DNA of 64,000 nt, taken from NCBI RefSeq assembly GCF_900103175.1, contig NZ_FNLF01000002.1:3238136-3302135 (forward strand), read 5' to 3'. Shown piece by piece: positions 1-8,529 of this stretch. Below the pieces are notes generated by a model. The model made no database searches and was not told where the DNA came from. It saw only the letters and a program-made list of their open reading frames with translations. The stretch's first letter is position 1. Every line of letters starts with the position of its first letter. Source of the DNA: Tsukamurella pulmonis. GTDB lineage: Bacteria > Actinomycetota > Actinomycetes > Mycobacteriales > Mycobacteriaceae. The position numbers and the translations under genes are program-made.

Positions 1-386
1 GCGACCTGCCGCAGCTCGAGGCCGTTGGGCAGGGTCGATCCGCGCAGCACCGTCCCGATGGGGTCCGGCAGCCCGGCGACCTGACGCAGGCCGGAGGCGA
101 TGCCGTCGACCCGGGCCTCGGTGAGGGCGAGCCGGTCGATGAGCGACTCCTCGGTGCCGGCGGCGCGGGCGCGCTCGACGTCCTCCGCGTTCGCGGCGAG
201 GATGCGGTCCTTGTGCGCCAGCAGCGCGTCGGCGGCGGCGTGCAGCGCGGCGTTCTTCTGCTCGGTGGTCAGCGTGATCAGCTGCTTCGAGGCGGCGCGG
301 GCGGCGCGGGCCGCCTCCTCGACCGCGGCGGTCGCGGCCCGCAGTTCGGCGTCGGCGGTGGCGTCGGAGGCGGTGGGCGTGCTCAT
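1..386 (-). CDS. proA: gamma-glutamyl phosphate reductase, N-terminal part (runs off the window)
   Basis: Reading from the ATG at 386 leftwards gives about 128 residues of a ProA N-terminus. A helical Ala-rich start is followed by the conserved run containing [20 protein letters not shown] and then [20 protein letters not shown], which are signature ProA segments. The enzyme reduces gamma-glutamyl phosphate to glutamate-5-semialdehyde in proline synthesis in the cytosol. The catalytic Cys and most of the NADPH fold lie beyond the left edge. Base composition is host-like (very GC rich). It is divergent from the HNH gene that begins at 442. Confidence 0.93.
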   Translation of the reverse strand, partial: MSTPTASDATADAELRAATAAVEEAARAARAASKQLITLTTEQKNAALHAAADALLAHKDRILAANAEDVERARAAGTEESLIDRLALTEARVDGIASGLRQVAGLPDPIGTVLRGSTLPNGLELRQV

Positions 387-441
387 GGTCCGAGAATACG
401 GGGCCGCCGGAATCGTCAGTGCGCGGTGCTACGTTGCGCTC

Positions 442-738
442 GTGTCCCGCCGAAGAACCGCTCGCAGCCTGTCGCGGCAGGCGTGGATCTCGCTGCTCCT
501 CGTGGTCGCGACCGCGGTCTTCGTGGCCGTCGGCGCGCTGCGCGACCGCTCCTCCGCGGAACCCTCCTCCGGTCCCGCGGCCCCCTCGGCGGGACCGTCC
601 GCGGGTGCACCCCTCGCCGGGGTCCGGATCGTCGCCGCCCGCGAGCGCGCGCCGCAGCCCTACCGGCGCGCCGCCTTCGGGAAGGCGTGGACGGACGATC
701 AGTCGGCCCCGCTCGGGCACAACGGCTGCGACACTCGT
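442..738 (+). pseudogene. HNH endonuclease family (DUF1524) gene, 5' half, split by the Tn554-like element
   Basis: From the GTG at 442 the frame encodes an N-terminal hydrophobic segment (about residues 12-30, signal or anchor), a Pro/Ala/Ser linker, then the family motif region FGKAWTDD and GCDTR. Just after the Thr-Arg codons (733-738) homology stops and the reading frame enters unrelated sequence. The rest of the protein resumes in the same frame at 28886 with the residues NDVLDRDLEDKT. Joining 442-738 to 28886-29320 gives 732 bases, a complete 243-residue frame, so this is one gene interrupted by a 28.1 kb insertion. Members of this family are secreted or membrane-anchored actinobacterial proteins with an HNH-type motif; their biological role is poorly known. 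Confidence 0.92.
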
Positions 739-748
739 ATTATCTATA
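733..748 (+). repeat. left end: att core plus terminal inverted repeat
   Basis: Core ACTCGT (733-738) is followed by A and then TTATCTATA (740-748). The nine bases are an exact inverted match to TATAGATAA at 28872-28880 at the other end. Confidence 0.75.
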
Positions 749-985
749 GCGAATTTCCGGAGCTAGCCCGCCGTAGTGCTCTGACGTGCAATAAGTCGAT
801 GCACGCCTGCGCTTCGACTGAACGAGCGACGTGTGGCACATCACGGAGGTGACTCTAATGAATTTGGCTGCGGGCAGGTGCAGCGGCTCCCCCTGTTGGC
901 CTCGGTGGCTGCTGCCCTTGGTTACGACCGCAATCGCGACCGTTCAACATGTCGAGGTCATGCCGACCACTCACGCGGTGGAGCT

Positions 986-1765
986 GTGACCCGTCGCGAA
1001 GCGATCGGGGCCGCGGCGGCAGTGATGATGATCGCGGGCACCACGGGGTGTTCGATCGCGCCGGGTAGTGGAGAATCAGTTCTGGCCGCTCCTGCGTCTG
1101 GAACGGCAGCAGCGGGCACTGAGGCCGGTGACGGGCGTCGAGGTGCGTTGGCGGCGCTGGAGCAGCTTCCAGTCAAGGGGCGCGCACCGAAGACCGGATA
1201 TGCGCGCAGCCAGTTCGGGATCGCGTGGACCGACGCGAACACAGTTCTGTGGGGCGGGGATTCGTTGAGCACTCGCGAGAACATCCTGTCGCGGGACTTG
1301 ACCGATATCACTTGTAAGCCCCGGTCTGGGAAGACCTCTCCGCCGTGCGTGGTGCAGTCGGGTGTACTGCAGGATCCGTATACCGCCAAGACGCTGAACT
1401 TCGTTCGCGGGGACAAGACTTCGCCGTTGGTTCCCATCGATCACGCGGTGAGTTTGGGGGACGCATTCCAGAAGGGAGCACAACAACTTTCACTGGCCGA
1501 GCGCATCAATCTTGCTAACGACCCGCTGAATCTCGTTGCGACGACGCGTGAGCCAAACTCCGCGAAGAAGGATTCGGACGCAGCTTCGTGGCTGCCGCCC
1601 AACAAGGCGTTCCGATGCAACTACGTGGCGCGACAGGTCGCTGTAAAGGTTCGGTATCGACTCTGGGTGACGCGAGCCGAGAAGGAAGCCATCACCCGGG
1701 TGCTGTCGAGTTGCTCGCGTCAGATGCTGCCGACCGAGGCGGAGGAGGCCTTCAGAGTCGAATAG
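986..1765 (+). CDS. DUF1524/HNH family lipoprotein carried by the element
   Basis: The GTG at 986 is preceded by a GGTGGAG ribosome site and starts a 259-residue protein. Residues 1-21 look like a lipoprotein signal: twin Arg near the start, an Ala-rich core, then TTGC as lipobox. The body has the family layout: FGIAWTD, then STRENILSRDL, then the HNH-like IDHAVSLGDAF and the NLVATTREPNSAKKD segment, ending near WLPPNKAFRCNY. It is a full-length relative of the gene the element has split, but clearly diverged from it and less GC rich. It lies directly inside the left end. It may be cargo, or may replace the lost host protein; neither is shown. Confidence 0.85.
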   Translation: MTRREAIGAAAAVMMIAGTTGCSIAPGSGESVLAAPASGTAAAGTEAGDGRRGALAALEQLPVKGRAPKTGYARSQFGIAWTDANTVLWGGDSLSTRENILSRDLTDITCKPRSGKTSPPCVVQSGVLQDPYTAKTLNFVRGDKTSPLVPIDHAVSLGDAFQKGAQQLSLAERINLANDPLNLVATTREPNSAKKDSDAASWLPPNKAFRCNYVARQVAVKVRYRLWVTRAEKEAITRVLSSCSRQMLPTEAEEAFRVE

Positions 1766-2199
1766 CTCGGGGTGGCCGACCTGTACGCGAAGGTCTTGAG
1801 AACGGAACGCTCGCGGGCAGCCGCGCCTGCTCGTGATGAGCTCGTAGCCGCGCCCGCTGGCGCACTCCTTAGCAGCGTCAGCACCGCCGGTCGGCAGGTC
1901 TTCATCCAAGACCTCGCTGGACGAATGGGGCTTCCAGGGTACATCGCCGCCACCATGAGACTCGCACGTGCGAGTTACGGTCCACCTCAACTGGTTCGCG
2001 GCGGACACTTCGGCTCGTGCTCATCGAAGCGCTCAACCTCGCCGAGCACCAGCTCAACACCCCCTCGAAGACGCCTGGCCTGCGGTTTGAATCGGGGAGA
2101 GGCAGAGTGGTATTCGCACGCGCGGATCGCACGCTGACTCGGCGTGCCAACTGCGCCCCCCTCTCAATCACCGGTTCGGTTACTGGCACGCTCGTGCCA
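1766..2199. other. 434-base stretch without a convincing gene
   Basis: Several overlapping open frames exist on both strands, as expected in GC-rich DNA, but none shows recognisable motifs or a good ribosome site. I see no strong hairpin or repeat here. Confidence 0.5.
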
Positions 2200-2976
2200 A
2201 TGTCTCGCAGAGCAAAACGCAACCGAACATCCCCCCAGGAGCTCCAGCCTGCAGCCCGTGATCACACCTCGCTGATCACGGCATTGCGACAGGTGGAGAT
2301 CGCCGTCGACGACTTCAATCGCGAGGCCGCCCGGATTCACGCCGAGTACGGCATCGCCATCTCCCCGGAGCGGGTCTTCAACACCCCTGAGAACTCCGGC
2401 CTGGAGCAATACATCGAGGTCGCGATCGGCATAGTCGCAGGCAAGCGTCCCGTCGCCGTGTACGGCTCGGATAGCCGGCGCTGGACCGGCGCTCAGTCCC
2501 CACGCCAGGTCCTTGCCCTGCACGAAGCGGCCGGCGACAACACCATCGACTACCTGACGCAAATGGCTCTCAACATCGAGGTGATCAAGGCCAAGCAGGA
2601 CGACCTCGACCGCAGCCTCAAGAAGAGGTGCCTTCGGCCGAATATCAACGGGAAACCTTGCCAGATGCGGCCGCTGTACCAGGCAGGAGTCGGCCACCAG
2701 GACGGGTTCGGATGCTGGCGTCACGCCACCGACAAGGAGAAGCGTGACCTCGAGGAGTCTCGAATCAGCATTGAGTTCAAGACCAGTTGCCCTGGATGCA
2801 AAGCCAGAGCGGGCGAGACGTGCTCAATTCCGACTGAGGGCCACCTCACCCCTGCTCAGGCCGGCCTGAAGATGGTTGACGGAGAGTGGCCGCGGGTGCG
2901 GGTTCTCGGCGGCGCCGACATTCACGTACCGCGGATCGAACTGATCCATCCTCGCGTCCTCGAACCCGCCGAGTAG
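2200..2976 (+). CDS. hypothetical protein with C-terminal Cys-rich (zinc-ribbon-like) region
   Basis: I chose the ATG at 2200, giving 258 residues starting with a basic run (MSRRAKRNR); the open frame extends upstream to 2017 without motif support. The middle is mixed alpha-helical. The C-terminal part holds two Cys/His groups: C-x-RP...GKPC...GCWRH around residues 145-175 and CPGCKARAGETC near residues 190-205. The second resembles the small CPxC-x-AxPGxPC zinc module found in many actinobacterial phage and mobile-element proteins. That suggests nucleic-acid or protein binding. No catalytic family is recognised. It sits in the element's left accessory part beside the DUF1524 gene. Confidence 0.6.
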   Translation: MSRRAKRNRTSPQELQPAARDHTSLITALRQVEIAVDDFNREAARIHAEYGIAISPERVFNTPENSGLEQYIEVAIGIVAGKRPVAVYGSDSRRWTGAQSPRQVLALHEAAGDNTIDYLTQMALNIEVIKAKQDDLDRSLKKRCLRPNINGKPCQMRPLYQAGVGHQDGFGCWRHATDKEKRDLEESRISIEFKTSCPGCKARAGETCSIPTEGHLTPAQAGLKMVDGEWPRVRVLGGADIHVPRIELIHPRVLEPAE

Positions 2977-3218
2977 ACCTCTCGCACCTGGCGGGGGCCG
3001 ACTGAGCCGCATCGAATCTCAGATGGGAGCGTCATCACGCCGCGATACCGCGACGCCCCTCCGATAGGTGGTTGTAGTTGAGGTGGGTCGAGACGTTTCG
3101 CTCGCACGCGTCACGACCACGAAGGTCATCGGTTCACCGGCGGTGGCGAGACCCTGCAGCGCCGAGCCTGCTCGCGTTCTCGCTTCGGTGCGACGGCGAT
3201 CTTTCACCGATCTTGCGT

Positions 3219-3629
3219 TCAATCAGTGGTACGGGCGTTGCGACGAGCGCGTTCGCCAAGCACCTCATCAATGTCGATCAGCGGGAGGATCAGAGGCTGC
3301 CCTGGGGGTGGCGAGATCCTATGAGTGTGGATTTCACTGTTCATACGTTTGACAATCGCGCGGGCGGCAGCGGCGCTAGGAGCCGCGATCGCCTCGCTCC
3401 GAGCTTCAATGATTCGTCGACGAATATCGTCGGCTAGGTTCGGGTAGCGCAGACCTTCGCGCTCCATCTTCTTGCGCACCCACCAGTTCTCTCCATCTAG
3501 GACCGAGTCCGGCGGAATAGGCTTCCCTGCACCAGTCAAGTTATCGAACTCGCCACGATCCTGGGCTGCTTGAATCTGGGATTCAACCCATGACTCGAAG
3601 GAAACGCTCGCCGGCTTACGCTCTGTCAT
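3219..3629 (-). CDS. DUF1992 (DnaJC28-like) domain protein
   Basis: This 136-residue protein carries the DUF1992 signature near its N-terminus: WVESQIQAAQDRGEFDNL followed by GAGKPI, then an aromatic WWVRKKM segment and RYPNLADDIRRRI. The domain occurs in bacterial proteins of unknown function and in the DnaJC28 J-protein. No J-domain is present here. It is a short cytosolic protein with no membrane segment. It is transcribed in the same direction as the exporter gene upstream (27-base gap, 3629 to 3656), so it may be co-transcribed with it, though a link to polyketide export would be speculative. Its codon use is less GC biased than the host genes. Confidence 0.8.
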   Translation of the reverse strand: MTERKPASVSFESWVESQIQAAQDRGEFDNLTGAGKPIPPDSVLDGENWWVRKKMEREGLRYPNLADDIRRRIIEARSEAIAAPSAAAARAIVKRMNSEIHTHRISPPPGQPLILPLIDIDEVLGERARRNARTTD

Positions 3630-3655
3630 TCTCTCTCCAATCGAACTCGTAGAAG

Positions 3656-5074
3656 CTACCTCTTAGCGTCTCTGCGCGCTGGGAGCGCTAAAGCCACTGC
3701 CGCGGTGATTATCAAGATCGCAGCTATAGCGAGAAACGCACGATTGTATGCGGCAAGGAGCACAGATTTATCACTATCGTCAGCAACCGCAAACGTGACT
3801 AGAACCGCTAGCCCCAGGGCGCCTCCGACTTGCTTCATCGTATTCATCACACCCGAAGCTGCACCGGCTTCGTCAGGCGCAATACCCGAGTTGACCGCCG
3901 CAGTAATCGGAGTATTAAGCAGACCGCTTCCAACACTGAAGAGAATCGCAGGCAGCAGGATTCCCGAAACATAGGTGCTCTCGATCGACAGCTGAGACTG
4001 CCACCAGAAGCCCCCAGCGGCAATCACTGCACCTCCGGCAATCAGAATTCGTCCATCAACTCGTGCCATTAGCCACGGAGTTACTCCAACTCCAATAATA
4101 ATTGCCACAACCGTGTGCGGCAAGAATGCCAGACCAGTTTGCACAGGACTGTAGCCCAATGCGTTCTGCATGGCAAGCGTCAAGAAGTACCACATAGGAT
4201 TAAGGGACGCGCCGGCTAGAAATATCGCTATATTACCTACCGAAACCGAACGACTCTTGAAGATCTTCAGGGGAATCAATGGAGAGTTCGTGAATCGCGC
4301 CTCAACAACAATGAAAGCTATCACTAACAACGCACCGGCCGAGACCGTGAGCACTGTCGATCGCGCTCCCCATCCGCGGTCGGCCGCGAGCGTTATCCCG
4401 TACGCCAGGGTCCCCAAACCGGCAGTTGCCAGCACAGCCCCACCGGCATCCACTCGTGGCCGCTGACGAGTCAGTCTGTCGGCTTCAATGACTCGAACGG
4501 CCAGCAATGCGGCAGCGAGTCCGATCGGCACATTGATCAACAGGATAGATCGCCACGAGAGATACTCGGTGAGAACGCCTCCCACCAAGTTTCCCGCTGT
4601 GCCACCTGCTATGCCTACGGCGGTCCAGGTAGCGAATGCACGCGTCCTGCGAGGGCCTTCTGGGAAAGACGCGGTCAGTATCGTCAGGGTGCTAGGTGCC
4701 AAAATCGCCGCTCCCAGGCCTTGAATCGCCCGAGCAACTACCAGCATCCCGGCCGAGCTAACCAGACCTCCGACAAGACTGGACAGCGAGAAGATAGCAA
4801 GACCCACCAAGAAGGTACGCCGTCGACCGGCGAGGTCGGCGAGCCTGCCGCCTAGAAGTAGAAATCCAGCAAATGTGAGTACGTACGCATTTACAACCCA
4901 CTGCAGATCGCCATCGCCAAAGCCAAGAGAGTCCTTGATCGAGGGGAGCGCGACGTTCACGACCGAGACGTCTAGTACCACCATGAACTGTGCGGCACAG
5001 ACCACCGCCAGCGTGATGCCAGTCGGCGCACGGCCAGAGCGCTCAGGTCCGGTTGCTGCCACACCGTGCTGCAT
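3656..5074 (-). CDS. MFS drug exporter, DHA2 (EmrB/QacA) family, 14 predicted TM segments
   Basis: This 472-residue, strongly hydrophobic protein begins near AAQFMVVLDVSVVNVALP, the motif of TM1 in proton-driven 14-TM drug exporters. It continues with the WVVNAYVLTFAGFLLLGGRLADL region and the RR loop of motif A (LAGRRRTFLVG). Such pumps export antibiotics, so it is the obvious self-resistance and efflux gene of the polyketide cluster. A perfect 6-bp-arm palindrome lies 27 bases upstream of the start, and a related sequence precedes the TetR gene at 9453, which points to TetR control. Length and topology are normal for the family, and no frameshift is seen. Confidence 0.9.
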   Translation of the reverse strand: MQHGVAATGPERSGRAPTGITLAVVCAAQFMVVLDVSVVNVALPSIKDSLGFGDGDLQWVVNAYVLTFAGFLLLGGRLADLAGRRRTFLVGLAIFSLSSLVGGLVSSAGMLVVARAIQGLGAAILAPSTLTILTASFPEGPRRTRAFATWTAVGIAGGTAGNLVGGVLTEYLSWRSILLINVPIGLAAALLAVRVIEADRLTRQRPRVDAGGAVLATAGLGTLAYGITLAADRGWGARSTVLTVSAGALLVIAFIVVEARFTNSPLIPLKIFKSRSVSVGNIAIFLAGASLNPMWYFLTLAMQNALGYSPVQTGLAFLPHTVVAIIIGVGVTPWLMARVDGRILIAGGAVIAAGGFWWQSQLSIESTYVSGILLPAILFSVGSGLLNTPITAAVNSGIAPDEAGAASGVMNTMKQVGGALGLAVLVTFAVADDSDKSVLLAAYNRAFLAIAAILIITAAVALALPARRDAKR

Positions 5075-5100
5075 GGACTCACCCCCGTAGGACCGCGGAT

Positions 5101-5116
5101 TGATACGTTTGTATCA
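5101..5116. promoter_or_regulatory. palindromic operator upstream of the exporter
   Basis: TGATACGTTTGTATCA is a perfect inverted repeat (6-bp arms, 4-bp centre) 27 bases before the exporter start. A site matching 12 of 15 bases lies at 9409-9423 just upstream of the tetR gene, so the same TetR repressor probably binds both. Confidence 0.6.
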
Positions 5117-5278
5117 TACTACTGGTTCAGACGACCGCTCGCTCACCCCTGACGAGATCCGAGATCTGACGTGCCGGTCCTTCCAACCTGGGATGATGGG
5201 CGCCAATCAGTGGTTAAGATCCCGAATCCGCGGTTGACAAGAGATGCAGCGATGTCGGCCAGTCCGGATCGGATGGAC

Positions 5279-5458
5279 TCACTCGGCCAACCGCCAGCCA
5301 GGAACCTCAAGGTCGTGTTCGCTGCCATTGAGGATCTGCATATGCAGACGTCGAAACCCTTGCGAAGGATCGATCCCTAGTTCTTCCCGTAGGACGATCA
5401 GCAAACGTCCGTACACCTCAAGCGCCTCGCTACGGCGGCCCAGTCTGGTCAGCGCGGT
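5279..5458 (-). pseudogene. SARP activator gene, 3' fragment (end of the BTAD domain)
   Basis: Reading the minus strand from 5458 gives TALTRLGRRSEALEVYGRL, then REELGIDPS, then RLHMQIL, and a stop at 5279-5281. This is the classic end of a bacterial transcriptional activator domain (BTAD) of SARP regulators. The matching upstream part ends abruptly at 8524 on the other side of an IS21-family insertion. Joining 9186-8524 to 5452-5279 (one copy of the 6-bp duplication removed) gives 837 bases and a 278-residue protein with the frame kept. Confidence 0.88.
5453..5458. repeat. target site duplication of the IS21-family element, left copy
   Basis: CGCGGT at 5453-5458 is repeated at 8524-8529 immediately outside the other IS end. 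Confidence 0.85.
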
Positions 5459-5544
5459 TGGCTATGTCAAGTTGATCTGGCCCCGGTAGGGCGGTTTCAT
5501 TCGGCCCCACCTGAGTGGGGCCCTGAGCCGCTAGAGTCCGGGGT

Positions 5545-5796
5545 GTGGATGGGCGGCCGCGGGTGCGCAGTGTGGTTGCGCCGACTGGTTGGGATCGCGA
5601 GTCGGTGCGTGCGTATGCCGAGTTCGTGATCGCGCGTGATGATCAGCTCGGTGATCAGGTATCGGTCCGGGTGAAGATTAAAGACGGGGAGCCACTGCCG
5701 AACCTGACGACCCGGTGGACCGTGGTTTATGTCACTCACCAGAACCGGGCCTTGCGCCGGCATCTGTCGGTAGTCAAGGACGAACGCCGCGCTTAG
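5545..5796 (+). CDS. small hypothetical protein at the left end of the IS21 element
   Basis: This 83-residue open frame lies inside the IS, convergent with and overlapping the last codons of istB by 4 bases. The sequence is Arg/Val/Asp rich without a domain I can name. It might be a passenger gene, or a chance frame in the IS end. No clear ribosome site is seen. Confidence 0.3.
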   Translation: MDGRPRVRSVVAPTGWDRESVRAYAEFVIARDDQLGDQVSVRVKIKDGEPLPNLTTRWTVVYVTHQNRALRRHLSVVKDERRA

Positions 5797-6620
5797 CCCG
5801 CGGTAGCTGCTGCTTCGGTGTGAGCCAGGCGGTAGCTGTGAGTGCCGGTTTCGATGATGGTGCCGCGGTAGGTGAGCCGGTCGACGATCGCGGCGCAGAG
5901 TCGTGGGTCGGTGAAGGTGTCTGTCCAGCCGGAGAAGGACTGGTTGGAAGCGATCGCGACGCTGTTCTTCTCTTCGCGTTCGGTGAGGACTTGGAAGAGC
6001 AGTTCGGCGCCGCGGCGATCGAGTTCCATGTAGCCGAGCTCGTCGATGATGAGCAGGTCAACGCGGCCGTAGCGGTTGATGGTCTTCGCGAGCTGCTTCT
6101 CGTCAGCGGCCTCGACCAGCTCGTTCACTAGTTTGGTGGCGAGGGTGTAGCGGACTCTAAAGCCTTGCTCGGCGGCAGCGGTTCCCAATCCGATCAGCAG
6201 ATGGGATTTGCCGGTTCCGGAGTCGCCGATGAGGCAGAGCGGCAGTCCGTGGCGGATCCAGTCGCCGGTGGCGAGCTGGTGGATGGTGGCGGGTTCGATG
6301 TCGGGGTTGGCGTCGAAGTCGAAGTCCGCCAGCCACTTCTCCCGCGGGAACCCCGCGGCTTTGACGCGGCGAACAGTGGAGCGGCGGTCCCGGTCGTCGA
6401 CTTCGGCGAGCAGGAGTTCGGCGAGGAACCCCTGGTAGGACAATTGCTGCTTGGCGGCGGCGGTGAGGTGCTGGTCGATCATCGACCGCACTGTCGGCAG
6501 GCGTAGGCGCCGGCAGGCCTGGTCAACGGCGGCGAGGGCGGCTTCTTCGGTGAGGCCGCCCCGGCGGCGCAACGACGGGGCCAGCGCATTCGTCTGGTTC
6601 TTATTGGCGGTTGCGGTCAT
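5793..6620 (-). CDS. istB: IS21-family helper ATPase IstB
   Basis: This 275-residue protein is typical of IstB. An N-terminal helical region (residues 25-100) includes the pattern LSYQGFLAELLLAEVDDR. It is followed by Walker A GDSGTGKSH near residue 130, Walker B LLIIDELGYMEL, and the conserved ASNQSFSGW and DRLTYRG segments. IstB is the AAA+ regulator that remodels target DNA and activates the IstA transposase. Its start overlaps the istA stop by four bases (ATGA type), indicating translational coupling. The gene appears intact. Confidence 0.96.
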   Translation of the reverse strand: MTATANKNQTNALAPSLRRRGGLTEEAALAAVDQACRRLRLPTVRSMIDQHLTAAAKQQLSYQGFLAELLLAEVDDRDRRSTVRRVKAAGFPREKWLADFDFDANPDIEPATIHQLATGDWIRHGLPLCLIGDSGTGKSHLLIGLGTAAAEQGFRVRYTLATKLVNELVEAADEKQLAKTINRYGRVDLLIIDELGYMELDRRGAELLFQVLTEREEKNSVAIASNQSFSGWTDTFTDPRLCAAIVDRLTYRGTIIETGTHSYRLAHTEAAATAG

Positions 6621-8377
6621 AGCCGGGTGGGCCTTTCAATCGGTGGTGGGTCCAGCGACTCAATCGGTGGTGGGTCCAGCGACGCAGGTAGCGCGTCGGA
6701 GGCAGTGCGTCGCCGGTGCTGCGGGAGCAGGCGGTCGTAGGCCGTAACGCTGGGCAGCGGTCGCCGGTCGGGTGGCAGGCCGGCGATCACCGCCGCGGGG
6801 TCTGCGAGCCGTCGTTGGGTGAGGCTGACAACTCGTTGCTCGCGTCGTTCGGCATGGCGATCGAGATGACGGCCAGCGTTGGCCCCACCTGTCTGGTCGG
6901 CAGCGACCGAGGCGTGCGCGAGCAGGCGGGCTTCGGCGCGGCGAGCCTCAACGGCGACGACCTCGGCGCTCACCGCCCCGACCCGCAATGCAGCATCGAT
7001 GCCGGCGATCACCGCCGCGGCGGGCAGGCTGCGGTGCAGCAGCAGGACGTCGATCAGCTCGCTGGTGCCGTCGGTGTCGCCGTTGACTCGTCGGGCGGCG
7101 GCCCAGAACGCATCATGGCTGGCGGTGAACACCCCGGCAGCGCGGGCCTGCGCCAACGCCGTTGATCCCGGCAGGGCACCGGGTTTGAACTTGAGCACCT
7201 CGAGGTAGTGGTCGAGGTCGATCTTCGCGGTGCCGCGGCCGGCGACCCGTGGATGCCGCGCGACCAGGGTCCGGCCGTCGTAGACCAGCAGCTGGGAGGC
7301 TTGTAGTGAGACGCGGACTCGGCGGCCGATCAGGTGCGCCGGCACCGAATACTTCACCATCCGAACGGTGATCATCGCCGACCGATCGACCCGTGGTGTG
7401 AGGATCAGGCCCGGGTCGAAATCCTCCACCGGCAGCGGCGCGAGCGCTGCTCGGTCGTGCTCGTAGTCCTGGCCGATGGTGCGCAGTCGTCCGTCGATCC
7501 GGCGGCCCTCGTCGCGGTCCTCCCAGGCTTTGATCTGCTCGTTGAGCTCATCGAGGGACTCGACCTGCGGCATTGGGGTCAGCCGGTTGCGGCGGAACCA
7601 TCCGACCTCGCCTTCAACGCCGCCCTTCTCGTGCGCCCCGGCGATGCCGGGCTGGCAGTAGAACGGATCGAATCCGTAGTGCGAGTGAAACAACGTCCAC
7701 CGCGGGTTCTCCTGTCGCCGCCGGTCTCCGCCCTGCAGGACCGCGACCACCGCCGAGGTGAGATTGTCGTAGCGGATATGCCGGGTCGGGACCCCGCCGA
7801 GCTCGCGGAACGCCTCGACGTGCCCTTCGAGGAACGCTTCCTGCCCGCCGGTCGGATAGACCCGGTGAATGGCCTTGCCCGAGTGCGAGAGCCGGTAGAC
7901 GAACATGTGGCACTTGGTCTTCACCCCGCCCAGGATCACCCAGACCTCGCCGAAGTCGACCTCCGCCTCCGCGCCCGGGGCGTGGTCCTGGGCGATGAAC
8001 ACCTCCGTCCGGCGGCCGGCCTCCACCTCGATCTGCGCCCGCCGGACCCGCACGTAGTCCCGCACCGTCGAATACGACAACTCGACCGCATCGTGCTCGA
8101 TCGCCAGGCGTTCCCGGATCCGCGTCGCGGTGTGCCGCTGCTTACGCGGAGCATCCAGATCCGACCGCAACATCTCATCAATCGCCGCCTTGAACCGGTC
8201 CAACCGCGGCGACGACCGCTCCGGCGTCTTCCGCGGCGGCGGCTCCGCCGATGACAACGCCTGCCGCACCGTCCTCCGGTGCACGCCATGCTTGCGAGCC
8301 AACGCCCGGATACTCATGCCCTCGACCCGGGCGTCCCGCCGGATCTGCGCGAACAGCTCCACCTTCGATCCCATCAT
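6617..8377 (-). CDS. istA: IS21-family transposase IstA
   Basis: This 586-residue protein has an N-terminal helix-turn-helix (residues 15-45, MSIRALARKHGVHRRTVRQAL) and a DDE catalytic core: Asp in EAEVDFGE, Asp in RYDNL, Glu in HEKGGVEGEVG. A Mu-transposase-like beta-barrel region and an extended C-terminal tail follow. It cuts and joins the IS ends together with IstB. The C-terminus contains an exact repeat of SLDPPPIE encoded by a 24-bp tandem duplication (6636-6683). No stop or frameshift interrupts it, so the element may still be active. Confidence 0.95.
   Translation of the reverse strand: MMGSKVELFAQIRRDARVEGMSIRALARKHGVHRRTVRQALSSAEPPPRKTPERSSPRLDRFKAAIDEMLRSDLDAPRKQRHTATRIRERLAIEHDAVELSYSTVRDYVRVRRAQIEVEAGRRTEVFIAQDHAPGAEAEVDFGEVWVILGGVKTKCHMFVYRLSHSGKAIHRVYPTGGQEAFLEGHVEAFRELGGVPTRHIRYDNLTSAVVAVLQGGDRRRQENPRWTLFHSHYGFDPFYCQPGIAGAHEKGGVEGEVGWFRRNRLTPMPQVESLDELNEQIKAWEDRDEGRRIDGRLRTIGQDYEHDRAALAPLPVEDFDPGLILTPRVDRSAMITVRMVKYSVPAHLIGRRVRVSLQASQLLVYDGRTLVARHPRVAGRGTAKIDLDHYLEVLKFKPGALPGSTALAQARAAGVFTASHDAFWAAARRVNGDTDGTSELIDVLLLHRSLPAAAVIAGIDAALRVGAVSAEVVAVEARRAEARLLAHASVAADQTGGANAGRHLDRHAERREQRVVSLTQRRLADPAAVIAGLPPDRRPLPSVTAYDRLLPQHRRRTASDALPASLDPPPIESLDPPPIERPTRL
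6636..6683. repeat. 24-bp tandem duplication at the 3' end of istA
   Basis: Two exact 24-base units lie back to back (6636-6659, 6660-6683), adding eight residues to the IstA tail without shifting the frame. Confidence 0.85.
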
Positions 8378-8523
8378 TGGCCACCACCTGCTTCGGCTCG
8401 GAAACGATGTTCACGAGCAACCATCAGGTGGGGCCAGATCAAACCGTCGCAACACCACCGGCGAGTCGCAAACGGGGCCAGGTCTAGCCGTCGAGCCGGG
8501 GCCTCTTCAAGCTGTCATAGCCA

Positions 8524-8529
8524 CGCGGT
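8524..8529. repeat. target site duplication of the IS21-family element, right copy
   Basis: CGCGGT, identical to 5453-5458. Confidence 0.85.

Larger units (their letters stand above)
5459..8523. mobile_element. IS21-family insertion sequence inside the SARP gene
   Basis: The element is 3065 bp. Its ends are TGGCTATG...CATAGCCA, with further imperfect similarity inward up to a shared GGCCCCGG block. It is flanked by the 6-bp direct repeat CGCGGT. It encodes IstA and IstB on the minus strand plus a small plus-strand frame near the left end. Host coding sequence on both sides belongs to one SARP gene. Confidence 0.9.

Noticed and set aside
1772-2137. A 121-residue plus-strand open frame after the DUF1524 gene
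   Set aside because: It has no motif, no ribosome site and unusual composition; it overlaps other random frames.
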